Shown here: in pieces, positions 17,594 through 25,608 of the stretch
How the letters are laid out: every line of letters starts with the position of its first letter
Numbering within the stretch: position 1 is the stretch's first letter
Assembly: GCA_903900705.1 (NCBI GenBank)
Contig: CAIUOG010000169.1
Location: forward strand, 1 to 34,224
DNA: 34,224 nucleotides
From: an uncultured Acidobacteriia bacterium
GTDB taxonomy: Bacteria; Acidobacteriota; Terriglobia; Bryobacterales; Bryobacteraceae
Direction of reading: 5' to 3'
Position numbers and translations under genes: made by a program
Notes under the pieces: generated by a model
Told to the model about the DNA's origin: nothing
The model's input: the letters and a program-made list of their open reading frames with translations, nothing else
The model's database searches: none

Positions 17594-18097
17594 ATGTTTC
17601 CTGACCGCAAGCGCCGCCGTAACGCAGGCTTCTCCCTGATTGAGCTCCTGATCGTCATCGCCATCATCCTGATCATTCTGGCTGTCGCGCTGCCGAAACT
17701 GACCAAGGCGCGCACCTATGCGCAGGAAATGGCCGCGGTGAAGGCGATTACCACCATCCACACGGCGGAAACACAGTATTACTCGCAGTACGGAACCTAC
17801 GCGACTTCCCTCACGCAGCTTGGCCCGCCCACCAGCGGCGCGGCCGGACCGAACGGCGCGGAACTGATTGACCGCGACCTCGCCACCGGCGAGAAGGGCG
17901 GCTTCAAGTTCGTTCTGCAACCCACACAGACCGGTTATGCGCTGTCGGCCAACCCCACGCAGTATGGAACTTCCGGCACGCACACCTACTTCTCTGACCA
18001 GAGCATGTCGATCCACGCGCACAGCGGTCAGGAACCTGCCACCATCAATGATCCGCTGATGGGCGAAACCCAGCAGCAGCAACAGCAGCAGAAATGA
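17594..18097 (+). CDS. Type IV pilin / type II secretion pseudopilin-like protein
   Basis: The 167-residue precursor has a basic leader (MFPDRKRRRNAG) and a prepilin peptidase site G12/F13, followed by SLIELLIVIAIILIILAVALP. Glu17 at position +5 of the mature protein is conserved for methylation and assembly. The hydrophobic helix is followed by a globular domain of about 110 residues with two Tyr-rich strands (TQYYSQYGTYATSL). The C-terminus ends in seven glutamines and a lysine, which is unusual. No secretin, ATPase or peptidase genes are adjacent, so this is an orphan pilin. The stop overlaps the next gene start (ATGA). Confidence 0.9.
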   Translation: MFPDRKRRRNAGFSLIELLIVIAIILIILAVALPKLTKARTYAQEMAAVKAITTIHTAETQYYSQYGTYATSLTQLGPPTSGAAGPNGAELIDRDLATGEKGGFKFVLQPTQTGYALSANPTQYGTSGTHTYFSDQSMSIHAHSGQEPATINDPLMGETQQQQQQQK

Positions 18098-18291
18098 TCC
18101 GCCGTCCGCTCAATCTGGAACAACTGGTTCGCTGCCTCGAACGGCAGTTTGGTCCGGTGTCGCTGGCCGCTGAAGATGGCTATACCAAGCTTCGGGTCGG
18201 GGAGGTTACGATGACTTTCCTCGAAGCGGAACGTGTGTGCCTGGGGGAGACAACGCTCGAAGCTCTGCAGGGCGCGCTGCCGAAGAAATGA
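18094..18291 (+). CDS. Small hypothetical protein coupled to the pilin
   Basis: This 65-residue protein has no family I recognise. It starts in an ATGA overlap with the pilin stop and ends in an ATGA overlap with the following membrane-protein gene. That bracketing by two translational couplings is the main evidence that it is real. The sequence looks like a small alpha/beta domain: a helix (LEQLVRCLERQFG), two strands (YTKLRVGEVTMTFL) and a C-terminal helix (TTLEALQGALP). There is no signal peptide or membrane segment, so it should be cytoplasmic. Confidence 0.68.
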   Translation: MIRRPLNLEQLVRCLERQFGPVSLAAEDGYTKLRVGEVTMTFLEAERVCLGETTLEALQGALPKK

Positions 18292-19265
18292 ACGCCCCGG
18301 CCAGACGCCTGAATCCGCAACTAAGCTTCCTCGCTCTGGCGATTCTGGTGAATGTTGTAGCCACGTCGCTGGCCCACGCCGTGACAGACCCCTCCCGGCG
18401 TCGCGCGGTCGAATTTGCCGCCGCCGCGGATATGACTGTCACCGTTTCCGCGCTTTACTACTGGTTGGTGGTACGGCCCGGGCTGCGTCCGAAAATCAGT
18501 CTGTTGTTTGTTGCCCTGGTGGGTTTGCTTCGGGCTTCCTTTGCCTTTCCCCAGGCGATTCCAGGCAAGGCTTTCATTGGTGGCGGCGTGGAATTGGCGC
18601 TTATCGCTGCCCTGGTGGTGGGGTTCCGCCGGGCCCGACAATCCCGGGCTGACGATCCGGTGGATCGCATCCAGGAAATTCTCTCCGGCCTCATTCCGAT
18701 CCCCGCCGTTGTCCGCGCCCTTGCGGGTGAATTGTCAGTGCTTTACTATGCTTCCGCCTGGCGGGCAAAGCCGCACGTCCCCGCCGGTTCGCGGGCCTTC
18801 ACGCTGCACAACCGGTCCGGCTTCGGCGATCTGATTCTGTTCGTTGGGCTGGCGTCTCTGCTGGAAGTGGTTCCGGTTCACCTGGTAGTCGCCCGCTGGA
18901 GCGGTACCGTGGCCTGGGTGCTGACGGCTCTGAGTCTTTACGGTGCTCTTTGGGCTTTCGCGCTGGGCCGCTCCTTTGCGCTGCGGCCGACGCTCGTGAC
19001 AGCTGACGCACTGCTGGTTCGCTTCGGGCTGCTCTTCTCCCTGCGGATTCCCTTTACCAGCGTGCGCGGCATCTCTCCGGAGCCGGTTCCCGGCGCTCAG
19101 ATTCTGCCTCGCAACACGGAGCCCGCATTCTATCTCGAATTCACGGAACCGCTGGAGGCGAGGATGCTGCCCGGACTAACGAAACGGATCGCCTCGATCG
19201 GCCTTAGCGCGGATGACTCCAACGCGCTCTACGCCGAAATCGTCGCGAGACGAATCGCGAATTGA
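18288..19265 (+). CDS. Integral membrane protein of unknown function with C-terminal PH-like segment
   Basis: The 325-residue protein starts at the ATG at 18288, overlapping the previous stop by four bases. About four hydrophobic segments lie between residues 13 and 112 and two more around 180-225 (DLILFVGLASLLEVVPVHLVVA; VAWVLTALSLYGALWAFALG). The C-terminal roughly 100 residues contain LVTADALLVRFGLLFSLRIPFTSVRGI, which resembles the start of a bacterial PH-like domain. I do not recognise the family. Its end overlaps the convergent peptidoglycan-binding gene by 37 nt. Coupling to a pilin gene hints at an envelope role, no more. Confidence 0.75.
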   Translation: MNAPARRLNPQLSFLALAILVNVVATSLAHAVTDPSRRRAVEFAAAADMTVTVSALYYWLVVRPGLRPKISLLFVALVGLLRASFAFPQAIPGKAFIGGGVELALIAALVVGFRRARQSRADDPVDRIQEILSGLIPIPAVVRALAGELSVLYYASAWRAKPHVPAGSRAFTLHNRSGFGDLILFVGLASLLEVVPVHLVVARWSGTVAWVLTALSLYGALWAFALGRSFALRPTLVTADALLVRFGLLFSLRIPFTSVRGISPEPVPGAQILPRNTEPAFYLEFTEPLEARMLPGLTKRIASIGLSADDSNALYAEIVARRIAN

Positions 19266-20191
19266 CTTTCGAGGTCGTAATGGAAACCGTGGACGACGCC
19301 GACGCCGTTGGCGATCATCAGTTTCCGTGTTCGCACATCTTCTACGAATTTCGGATTTGCGGCTTCCGCGCGACGGTTGGCGACCGCCTGCATTTTCAGA
19401 ACTTCCGCCTGCAGCGGGTCTGTGCCGTCTGGTATCGCGGCGTAATCCTGGCGGATCAGCGCGTCCACATCCCCGGAAATATCGCCATTCTGTACCGCGA
19501 TATCGAACATCAGGGCCATAGCGCGCTCCGTGGTTAGACCGAACCGGCCGAACAGTTGCTCGCCTTTCTGCCGGTACTTGTCCGCCGCTGCGATTTCAAT
19601 CGCCTGAAATTCAGCGGTCTGTCCCAATGCCACAAACCGTGATTTCCAGGGCTCCGCCACGGCTTTGCCGCTCGCATCCTGAATGGACTGCGCCCATGCG
19701 AGTTGCGCGGATTTTTGCCCCGCCAGCATGGTCTTTAAGGAGTCGAAGCCGTCCCCAAAAGCGTTCGCCATCACGTCGGGACTGTCCGAGAGCATTTTAT
19801 TCAGCAGCGGTTGCAGCGTGCCCTGCCCCAGATTCCACTGCAATGCGCCAAAGCTGATCCCCTGGCCATCGAAGTTTCCCGCCAATCCAGAGAAGTACTC
19901 CGGCACGAGTTTGCTGGTTTCCAGGGAGCCCGTGACCGCCAGGCAGCGTTCCCCGAGCGGCATTGCGGCCAGGGACGGGTTCGGAGGGGGAGGGAAGAGC
20001 GCGTTCCAGGTGTTCGGGCCGACTTTTCCATCGACGGAAAGCCCCCTGCTGGTCTGGAAGGCGGAGACGGCGGAACTGACGTCGTCGCTATAGGTTCCGT
20101 CCACAGGGCCTGAATAAAACTGGAGGTCTGTGAGCCGTTGTTGCAGCTGGCTGACCTGGTCGCCGGTTGATCCCGTCTTCAGAAGGAGCAT
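19229..20191 (-). CDS. Peptidoglycan-binding protein with lysozyme/chitosanase-like domain
   Basis: The 320-residue protein opens with a peptidoglycan-binding domain (PG_binding_1 type) at about 7-65: GSTGDQVSQLQQRLTDLQFYSG, then DGKVGPNTWNALF. A Pro-rich hinge leads to a domain with VTGSLETSK and NFDGQGISFGALQWNLGQGTLQPLL. There the glutamate in GSLET and aspartate in NFDGQG sit as the catalytic pair does in chitosanase- or lysozyme-like glycosidases; that assignment is tentative. No signal peptide is visible, so export is unexplained. It follows the methyltransferase by 24 nt on the same strand. Its 3' end overlaps the convergent membrane-protein gene by 37 nt. Confidence 0.75.
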   Translation of the reverse strand: MLLLKTGSTGDQVSQLQQRLTDLQFYSGPVDGTYSDDVSSAVSAFQTSRGLSVDGKVGPNTWNALFPPPPNPSLAAMPLGERCLAVTGSLETSKLVPEYFSGLAGNFDGQGISFGALQWNLGQGTLQPLLNKMLSDSPDVMANAFGDGFDSLKTMLAGQKSAQLAWAQSIQDASGKAVAEPWKSRFVALGQTAEFQAIEIAAADKYRQKGEQLFGRFGLTTERAMALMFDIAVQNGDISGDVDALIRQDYAAIPDGTDPLQAEVLKMQAVANRRAEAANPKFVEDVRTRKLMIANGVGVVHGFHYDLESQFAIRLATISA

Positions 20192-20215
20192 CCAGATCAG
20201 TTTACGGGAAATCCG

Positions 20216-20839
20216 TCAGCTTTGGGCGGTACCGTAGCGAATATCGATGATCTGACGGGAAAGCAGGGGCGGCACGTCGATCGCGAAACTGCCCGCCGTT
20301 CCCTGAAGAGCTTCTTTCACCATTTCCGCAAACTCTTCCGGAGTAAATGCACGCCGGACGGATTGCCGTCCGTCCGCTCCGGCTTCTCTGCCAATCAGCG
20401 GGCAGAGAAAGATCGAAAACAGGGTCAGTGGCATGGGATGCCGGATCAGGTCGAGGATCAGAAACCGCTTGCAGGACCGGCCCACGTTCCGGATCAGGGC
20501 GATGTTCTGCTCCGGCGTCAGGTGGTGGGCCACGAGGGAGGAGATCGCGACATCAGCCTTTGGCAGCAGTTCGCAGGTCGCGTCCGCCTGGATCACTGGC
20601 ACATCCTGCGTGAAGCCGGGCTTCAGATCGATCCCCATCACTTCCACATTCATGCGCCGGCGCAGATAGCTGAGAAGGTCGCCGCCGCCGCAACCAATGT
20701 CCAGCACGCTTTTTACCGGGGTTTCGTTCCGGCGCAGAAAGCGCTCGATGGTGGGGAAACTACCGAGCAGGCTGTGGATTCGGGCCAGGTCGCGGTGAAA
20801 TTTCTCGAGGAGGGGACCCTGAATCGAGTCCGAGTCCAT
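20216..20839 (-). CDS. Class I SAM-dependent methyltransferase
   Basis: The 207-residue protein has a Rossmann-type methyltransferase core: motif I VLDIGCGGG (residues 45-53), an acidic residue ending strand 2 (VMGIDLKPG), and a later ADVAISSLVAHHLTPEQ segment typical of the post-motif region. The C-terminal half contains a hydrophobic stretch (LTLFSIFLCPLIGREAG) seen in small-molecule methyltransferases of this class. The ATG at 20839 is preferred. The only longer start is a TTG at 20866 without a ribosome site, and it would fall inside a perfect palindrome. The substrate is unknown. It follows the response-regulator gene by 45 nt. Confidence 0.85.
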   Translation of the reverse strand: MDSDSIQGPLLEKFHRDLARIHSLLGSFPTIERFLRRNETPVKSVLDIGCGGGDLLSYLRRRMNVEVMGIDLKPGFTQDVPVIQADATCELLPKADVAISSLVAHHLTPEQNIALIRNVGRSCKRFLILDLIRHPMPLTLFSIFLCPLIGREAGADGRQSVRRAFTPEEFAEMVKEALQGTAGSFAIDVPPLLSRQIIDIRYGTAQS

Positions 20840-20854
20840 CAGTTCCGGTTCCAG

Positions 20855-20874
20855 TGATCTGATCAATCAGATCA
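20855..20874. promoter_or_regulatory. Perfect 20-bp palindrome between methyltransferase and response regulator
   Basis: TGATCTGATCAATCAGATCA has two 9-bp arms and a 2-nt centre. It fills most of the 45-nt space between the end of the sigma-54 activator gene and the methyltransferase start. The short spacer suits a dimeric regulator's operator better than an RNA hairpin. No T-run follows, so it is unlikely to be a terminator. Confidence 0.5.
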
Positions 20875-20884
20875 TTGTCGCGCA

Positions 20885-22231
20885 TTATTTGCCCCGGGTG
20901 AGCCCCAAAGCACGGATTCGTTTGTGGAGATTCGTTCGTTCCATCCCCAGCGCCCGCGCGGCGCTTGAAACGTTCCAGCCGGATTCTTCGAGCGCGCGCA
21001 GCACATGTTCGCGTTCGGCCGATTCCCGCGCTTCCTGCACGCTGGACCGCGCTCCCGTGTCCTTTTGCAGCTTCAGTTCGAGTGGGATCGCCGCGGCGGT
21101 CAGCACGTCGCCATGGGACAGGATCGCCATTCGTTCGACCACATTGCGCAGTTCCCGGGCGTTGCCAGGCCAGGAGTATTCCTCAAAGGCTTCCCAGACC
21201 TCCTCGTCGAAACTCTTCTTCCGGAAGCCGTTGCGGACGCAAAAGTCTTCGAGGAAGTAATTCGCCATCGGGGCGACGTCCTGCGGGCGCTCGCGTAAAG
21301 CCGGTACCCGGATCGGCACGACACTCACGCGGTAATACAGGTCTTCCCGAAACTTGCCCTGTGCCACCATGGCGGCCAGATCGCGGTTGGTTGCCGAGAT
21401 CACCCGCACCACCACACGAATCGTCGTCTCCCCGCCCACGCGGTGGAACTCGCCTTCCTGGAGGACGCGCAGTAGTTTCGCCTGGGAGTTCGAGTGCAGA
21501 TCGCCAATTTCGTCCAGAAACAGCGTCCCATGGTCCGCCAGTTCGAACTTGCCGCGCCGCATGGCCGTCGCGCCGGTAAACGAGCCTTTCTCATGCCCGA
21601 ACAATTCACTCTCAATCAGTTCGCCGGGGATGGCCGCGCAGTTCACCTTCACAAACGGCCCGGACGCGAACGGACTGGAGCCGTGAATGTGCGCGGCCAG
21701 CAATTCCTTACCTGTTCCGGACTCGCCCACCAGCAGAACCCGCGCGTCGGACCGGGCCGCCATGCCGGCCTGTTCCACGGCCCGCTCGAAGGCCGGACTG
21801 CTCCCGATCATCTTCGTGCCAGGCCCCACCGCGTCCCGCAGACGCTTGTTCTCCTGCCTGAGCTTTCCCTGTTCCAGCGCGTTCTTGACGGCGACCATAA
21901 CGCGATCGCGACCGAGCGGTTTTTCAAGGAAGTCGAAGGCGCCGGCGCGCGTCGCTTCCACCGCGTCGGCGATGGTGGCGTGGCCGGAGATCATGATGAC
22001 GGGCGCGGGAATCTCGGCGGCCTGCAGTTCCCGCAGCAGGTCGATACCATTGGCGTCCGGCAGCCGGACATCCAGCAGGAACAGGTCCATTCGGGCGCGT
22101 TCGGGCATGGCGCGCATCTCGGCTCCGGAACGCACGGCGTTCACCTGATAGCCTTCGCGCTCCAGAATCATTCGCAGGGAGCGCCCGATGTTCTCTTCGT
22201 CGTCCACTACCAGGATGCGGCGCGAAATCAT
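20885..22231 (-). CDS. NtrC-family sigma-54-dependent response regulator (NtrX-like)
   Basis: The 448-residue protein has the three NtrC-family domains in order. The receiver domain (1-120) has Asp10-Asp11 and the phospho-acceptor Asp54. The AAA+ domain has Walker A GESGTGKE at 169-176 and Walker B LFLDE at about 237-241. A C-terminal Fis-type helix-turn-helix follows (GWNVSSAARALGMERTNLHKRIRALG). The loop that contacts sigma-54 reads GSFTGA (216-221) instead of GAFTGA, a tolerated variant. Its ATG overlaps the kinase stop by four bases (ATGA), which makes it the partner of that kinase. It should activate sigma-54 promoters; I found no clear sigma-54 site in the window. Confidence 0.95.
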   Translation of the reverse strand: MISRRILVVDDEENIGRSLRMILEREGYQVNAVRSGAEMRAMPERARMDLFLLDVRLPDANGIDLLRELQAAEIPAPVIMISGHATIADAVEATRAGAFDFLEKPLGRDRVMVAVKNALEQGKLRQENKRLRDAVGPGTKMIGSSPAFERAVEQAGMAARSDARVLLVGESGTGKELLAAHIHGSSPFASGPFVKVNCAAIPGELIESELFGHEKGSFTGATAMRRGKFELADHGTLFLDEIGDLHSNSQAKLLRVLQEGEFHRVGGETTIRVVVRVISATNRDLAAMVAQGKFREDLYYRVSVVPIRVPALRERPQDVAPMANYFLEDFCVRNGFRKKSFDEEVWEAFEEYSWPGNARELRNVVERMAILSHGDVLTAAAIPLELKLQKDTGARSSVQEARESAEREHVLRALEESGWNVSSAARALGMERTNLHKRIRALGLTRGK

Positions 22232-23604
22232 GCTTTTGCCCCAGCCGGCAGCAGTACACGGAACCCTGCCCCGCCTAACTCCCCTGCAATCAACAAAATG
22301 TCGCCTCCCGAAAGTAATGCGCTCTTGCGCGCGATCGAAAGGCCCAGGCCCATGCCGCGCTTTTTGAAGGAAATGGTCGGCTGAAAGAGGCTCTTGCGGG
22401 CCATCTCGCTCAGGCCTGGGCCGGAATCATGTACCTCGATGGCAATCCGGTCGTCCACCGGTGTCACTCGCGCCAGAATCCGGCCGCCCTCACCGGCTGC
22501 CTCCGCCGCATTTTCCAGCAGGTTCACCAGAATGCCTTTCACAAGATCCTGGTCTGCTACCGCGCTCAGATGGGGAACGGCGGCCTCGACAGCGTAACGA
22601 ACTTCCGGATGCGCGGTTCGCAGGAACGCGATGCGCTCTTCCACCAGCTCCTGGATATCCAGCAGTTCCGGGCAGACGGGTGGTTCGGAGGAGAACTCCG
22701 AAAAAGCCCGGATGCGCCGCTCCAGAGATTCAATCTCATCGACCACGATGTCCGCGGCCTGTGTCATAAAGGCCTTGCCGCTCTCCGAAGCGGCGTCGTC
22801 ATTCCGGGCGACCATCTCTTCGACAGTCAGCCGGATTGGCGTGAGCGAATTCTTTACCTCGTGCGCCATCTTCCTTGCCAGAACCTGCCAACTGGCGAGT
22901 TGCGTCAGGTAAACCAGCCGGTCACGGTTTTGCTCCAGTTCCGCGGCGGTGCGGTTAAAGGCATCCGTGGCAAGGCCAATCTCATCAGTTCGGTCGTTCA
23001 ATACCCGTATCCGGAAATTTCCTTCCGCCAGACTCTTCAGCGCGCCGGTCAGATTGATGATCGGGCGGCTGAAACGGGTCGCAACGAACCAGACGAGTGC
23101 CAGCGCGACCAGCCAGATGGCCGCCGCCACCAAACCCCAGGCGACGAAGAAGCCACGCCGGTAGTCCCACGCGGCGGTCTGCCGGGCCTTACCGATCTCA
23201 TCGGCCAGATCCTGCATATGGATTGTCAGGGGCCGATCCCAGACGTAGACCCATTTCGGTGTGCGCAAGAGGTACCGAAGTCTGCCGCCCCGGTCGCCGA
23301 TCCGGACGAAGCGTTCTTCCTCATTGCTGTCCCGGAACTCTTCCACGTCCGGCGGTACGGCGGACGGTTCGTAGCGCATGGGGAGAACCCGGCCTGCCAG
23401 CGCGTCGCCGCGGAGTTGCTCACAAGCCTGGCGGTAGTACTCGCGTCCGGTGACTTCGAGCGACTTCGAAAGGCTGGAAATCTGATCGACCGGCCGGAGG
23501 CGCAGACTCTGATCCAGCAGGACGTTGGTCAGCCAGAGCGTGGCGCCCAGCGGCAGCAGAGTTGCCGCGACAAAAACGAGTGCGAGGCGGGTCCGGAGAC
23601 TCAC
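22228..23604 (-). CDS. Membrane sensor histidine kinase (NtrY-like)
   Basis: The 458-residue kinase has TM1 at about 7-29, a periplasmic domain of about 120 residues, and TM2 at about 152-175. A HAMP domain follows (176-230). The phospho-acceptor is His248 in ARKMAHEVKNSLTPIRL; NtrY proteins have KNPLTP, so the usual proline is Ser here. The ATP-binding domain has NLLENAAEAAGEG, DSGPGL and GMGLGLSIA. There is no cytoplasmic PAS domain, unlike many NtrY proteins, so the periplasmic domain is the likely sensor. The GTG at 23604 is chosen over longer readings because it overlaps the previous stop as GTGA and has GAGG about 8 nt upstream. Confidence 0.94.
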   Translation of the reverse strand: MSLRTRLALVFVAATLLPLGATLWLTNVLLDQSLRLRPVDQISSLSKSLEVTGREYYRQACEQLRGDALAGRVLPMRYEPSAVPPDVEEFRDSNEEERFVRIGDRGGRLRYLLRTPKWVYVWDRPLTIHMQDLADEIGKARQTAAWDYRRGFFVAWGLVAAAIWLVALALVWFVATRFSRPIINLTGALKSLAEGNFRIRVLNDRTDEIGLATDAFNRTAAELEQNRDRLVYLTQLASWQVLARKMAHEVKNSLTPIRLTVEEMVARNDDAASESGKAFMTQAADIVVDEIESLERRIRAFSEFSSEPPVCPELLDIQELVEERIAFLRTAHPEVRYAVEAAVPHLSAVADQDLVKGILVNLLENAAEAAGEGGRILARVTPVDDRIAIEVHDSGPGLSEMARKSLFQPTISFKKRGMGLGLSIARKSALLSGGDILLIAGELGGAGFRVLLPAGAKA

Positions 23605-24233
23605 CCGTACCTCGCTTTCCGAAGGTCGGCCAGCGTGAAGGGGCCAGCGTTGAGGAGCCAGCGTTGCTGATTGCTCTTGACGGGGCGGCTGAAGATCTCG
23701 ATGAGGCGTGTGATGTTGATACCTGGTTCGCCGATGATGCCGATCTGGTCGCGGGGATCGTCGGCGCGCAGGTCCAACTGTACATAGAACGGTTTGTCCG
23801 CCGGAAGAATCGCGGGGTCCACGGCAAGATTGTCGAGGCACCAGGTCTGGGCCGCGCGTGCCGAAAGATGAGAGATGGACCGAGTCAGCCCCGGCTTTTC
23901 TCCGAAGCGCGTCACCGAGAAATGCTCGTCCCAGATGTCATAACTGAGTGCGAAGCGCGCCACCGAACGGACGTCCGCCACTACGGCATTCGGGGAGGAT
24001 GTGACCGTCAACTGGCCGATATAGGCGACGGATGCGCCGTCTTTCAGCCGCTCCAGCGCTTTACCGTTCAGGAAATCAAGCCCCGGCGCCGCGATATGAA
24101 GGAAGTTCGAGTCCAGGTGAACCAGCAGTTTCGGCCCGGTCGTGATGGCGAACACGGCCACAGCGCAGGCACAGGTCGCCGCAGCCGTGGCAGAAGCCGC
24201 CAGCGCCGCCCTCCTGGTGAACCACCCTTTCAA
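23601..24233 (-). CDS. Exported DUF4390-like protein upstream of the kinase
   Basis: The 210-residue protein has an N-terminal hydrophobic export or anchor segment (ALAASATAAATCACAVAVFAIT). The following domain resembles DUF4390: ALERLKDGASVAYIGQL, a long ARFALSYDIWDEHFSV strand pair and WCLDNLAV. The assignment is by pattern only and is tentative. DUF4390 proteins are known beside NtrY-like kinases in proteobacteria. The start is TTG at 24233, with AGGA about 8 nt upstream overlapping the stop of the preceding barrel gene. The stop overlaps the kinase start (GTGA). Location and coupling suggest a periplasmic input or accessory to the kinase. Confidence 0.72.
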   Translation of the reverse strand: MKGWFTRRAALAASATAAATCACAVAVFAITTGPKLLVHLDSNFLHIAAPGLDFLNGKALERLKDGASVAYIGQLTVTSSPNAVVADVRSVARFALSYDIWDEHFSVTRFGEKPGLTRSISHLSARAAQTWCLDNLAVDPAILPADKPFYVQLDLRADDPRDQIGIIGEPGINITRLIEIFSRPVKSNQQRWLLNAGPFTLADLRKARYG

Positions 24234-24243
24234 AAGCGCATTC

Positions 24244-25542
24244 CTAATAGTTCATCCCTGCCATAAACACTGGTACGACGTGTCCGTCAATCACGGGTAC
24301 CGCCATGGTGAGAACAAAAATTCCCTGCCGGTAGCCGATGCCCAACGAATGTCGTACTCCGCCTGTATTATTCCCTCGGTTCCAGAGCGCGCCGCAATCG
24401 TAGAAGACCTCGGCCGTCTTTCCGCCGGACTGATAGCCGTAGCTCAGAGAGTTGTGGATTGCGCGGTTGCCGCCCAGGGGATTGATGGAGTAGCGATCCC
24501 AGCCCCGCAGCGTGGAACTGCTGCCCAGCACAAACCGCTCGAAAAACGGTGCGTCCCCGGAGATCGTGCCCGCGGTCAGTTCGTCGGTGGCGATCTGGTG
24601 GCCGGACTTCAGTTCGTAGCGCAGGGAAATGGCGTGGCGCGAATAGCCGTAGTTCGATCCGGCGGCATGCAATCCGACGCGAATGTCGTACTTCGCATCG
24701 ATCTGCTGCCGCTTTTCGCCTTCAAAGGTGCGGGCATAGCGCAGTTCGCCGGTCGCGGCGTTGGCGGCGCGCGAACCTGTGAGGGTATTTTCAGACTGCA
24801 TTTGCTCGAAGCTCATGCCGGCGGACACGGACAAATTTTTGACGGGCGAGAAGGTCAGTTCGGGTGCAAGGTTTCTGCGGGTTTTATAGAGGTCAGGGCC
24901 CGTAGCGGAGCCTTCGTTGAGGATCGCGCCCCGGGTCGAGTCCGTCCACTGCTCCTGGTAGTTCTCGTAAACCAGCGCGAAACGGACTTTGTCGGAGAAG
25001 ATATGGGTGTTCTGATATCGGGCGACTGCTCCGCTGAAACGTTCGGTGAGGTCGTCGCCATTGCTGACGGCGCCGACCGTGAAGGTGTTCGGGCCGGCAT
25101 GGGCGCTCGAATCGATTTCGCCGCTCCAACCCTGCCGCGAATGATAAAGGAATTTGGGGACGGAGATTTCAAACGCGACTTCGCGCTTTACGACTTCGAA
25201 ATTGACACGGATACGGTCTGGTTCACTGCCCTTGGAGAGGTGTTCGTTGACGGATCGGAGATGCATTTCCCGACGGAGCGCCGAAGCCATTTCCCCGATG
25301 GTGTTCATATCGCATCGGGTGCCGACCAGGTCACCCAGCCTGCGCCGCAGGCTGGAAGGCAATTTCGCCTTGTCGACAGGAATACCGCCAACCGTCACAC
25401 TTTCGATTGTGTAGCGCTGGTTGACGTTCGCTTCAGTGGCCTCCCGGAGGAAGGCCTGCCCCGCCGACAGAGGGCCGCCCGCGCTGAGTGCGACGCTGAC
25501 GGCAATGACAAGCGGGAGCGGAAAGAGACGCGCGGCGAACAT
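24244..25542 (-). CDS. Omp85/BamA-TamA-like outer-membrane barrel protein
   Basis: The 432-residue protein has a signal peptide (1-28). One POTRA-like region (about 43-130) begins with YTIESVTVGGIPV and contains the LRRRLGDLVGTRCD pattern. An alternating beta-barrel follows to the C-terminus, ending MAGMNY with a terminal aromatic. The loop-6 motif of Omp85 proteins is present as STLRGWDRYS (Arg346-Gly347-Trp348). It is much shorter than BamA (about 800 residues, five POTRA), so it is more like a small surface-antigen or TamA-type member. The ATG at 25542 is chosen because AGGGTG lies 5 nt upstream and it places the signal peptide first. It heads the run with the DUF4390-like protein and the two-component pair, 10 nt apart. 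Confidence 0.82.
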   Translation of the reverse strand: MFAARLFPLPLVIAVSVALSAGGPLSAGQAFLREATEANVNQRYTIESVTVGGIPVDKAKLPSSLRRRLGDLVGTRCDMNTIGEMASALRREMHLRSVNEHLSKGSEPDRIRVNFEVVKREVAFEISVPKFLYHSRQGWSGEIDSSAHAGPNTFTVGAVSNGDDLTERFSGAVARYQNTHIFSDKVRFALVYENYQEQWTDSTRGAILNEGSATGPDLYKTRRNLAPELTFSPVKNLSVSAGMSFEQMQSENTLTGSRAANAATGELRYARTFEGEKRQQIDAKYDIRVGLHAAGSNYGYSRHAISLRYELKSGHQIATDELTAGTISGDAPFFERFVLGSSSTLRGWDRYSINPLGGNRAIHNSLSYGYQSGGKTAEVFYDCGALWNRGNNTGGVRHSLGIGYRQGIFVLTMAVPVIDGHVVPVFMAGMNY

Positions 25543-25608
25543 TGCACACCCTGTTGCACGCCGTGTTCCCATAGGCAAACAATTGAAAAGAAACAATAAC
25601 GCTGCGTT

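Noticed and set aside
20585-20620. TGGCACATCCTGCG as a sigma-54 promoter
   Set aside because: The distance between the GG and GC elements is wrong, and the site is inside the methyltransferase coding sequence. No good sigma-54 site was found elsewhere by eye.
23605-23841. Longer kinase N-terminus of 79 extra residues
   Set aside because: The extension is Arg/His/Pro-rich, overlaps the preceding gene throughout, and would place the first membrane helix far from the N-terminus. The GTGA overlap with a good ribosome site marks the real start.
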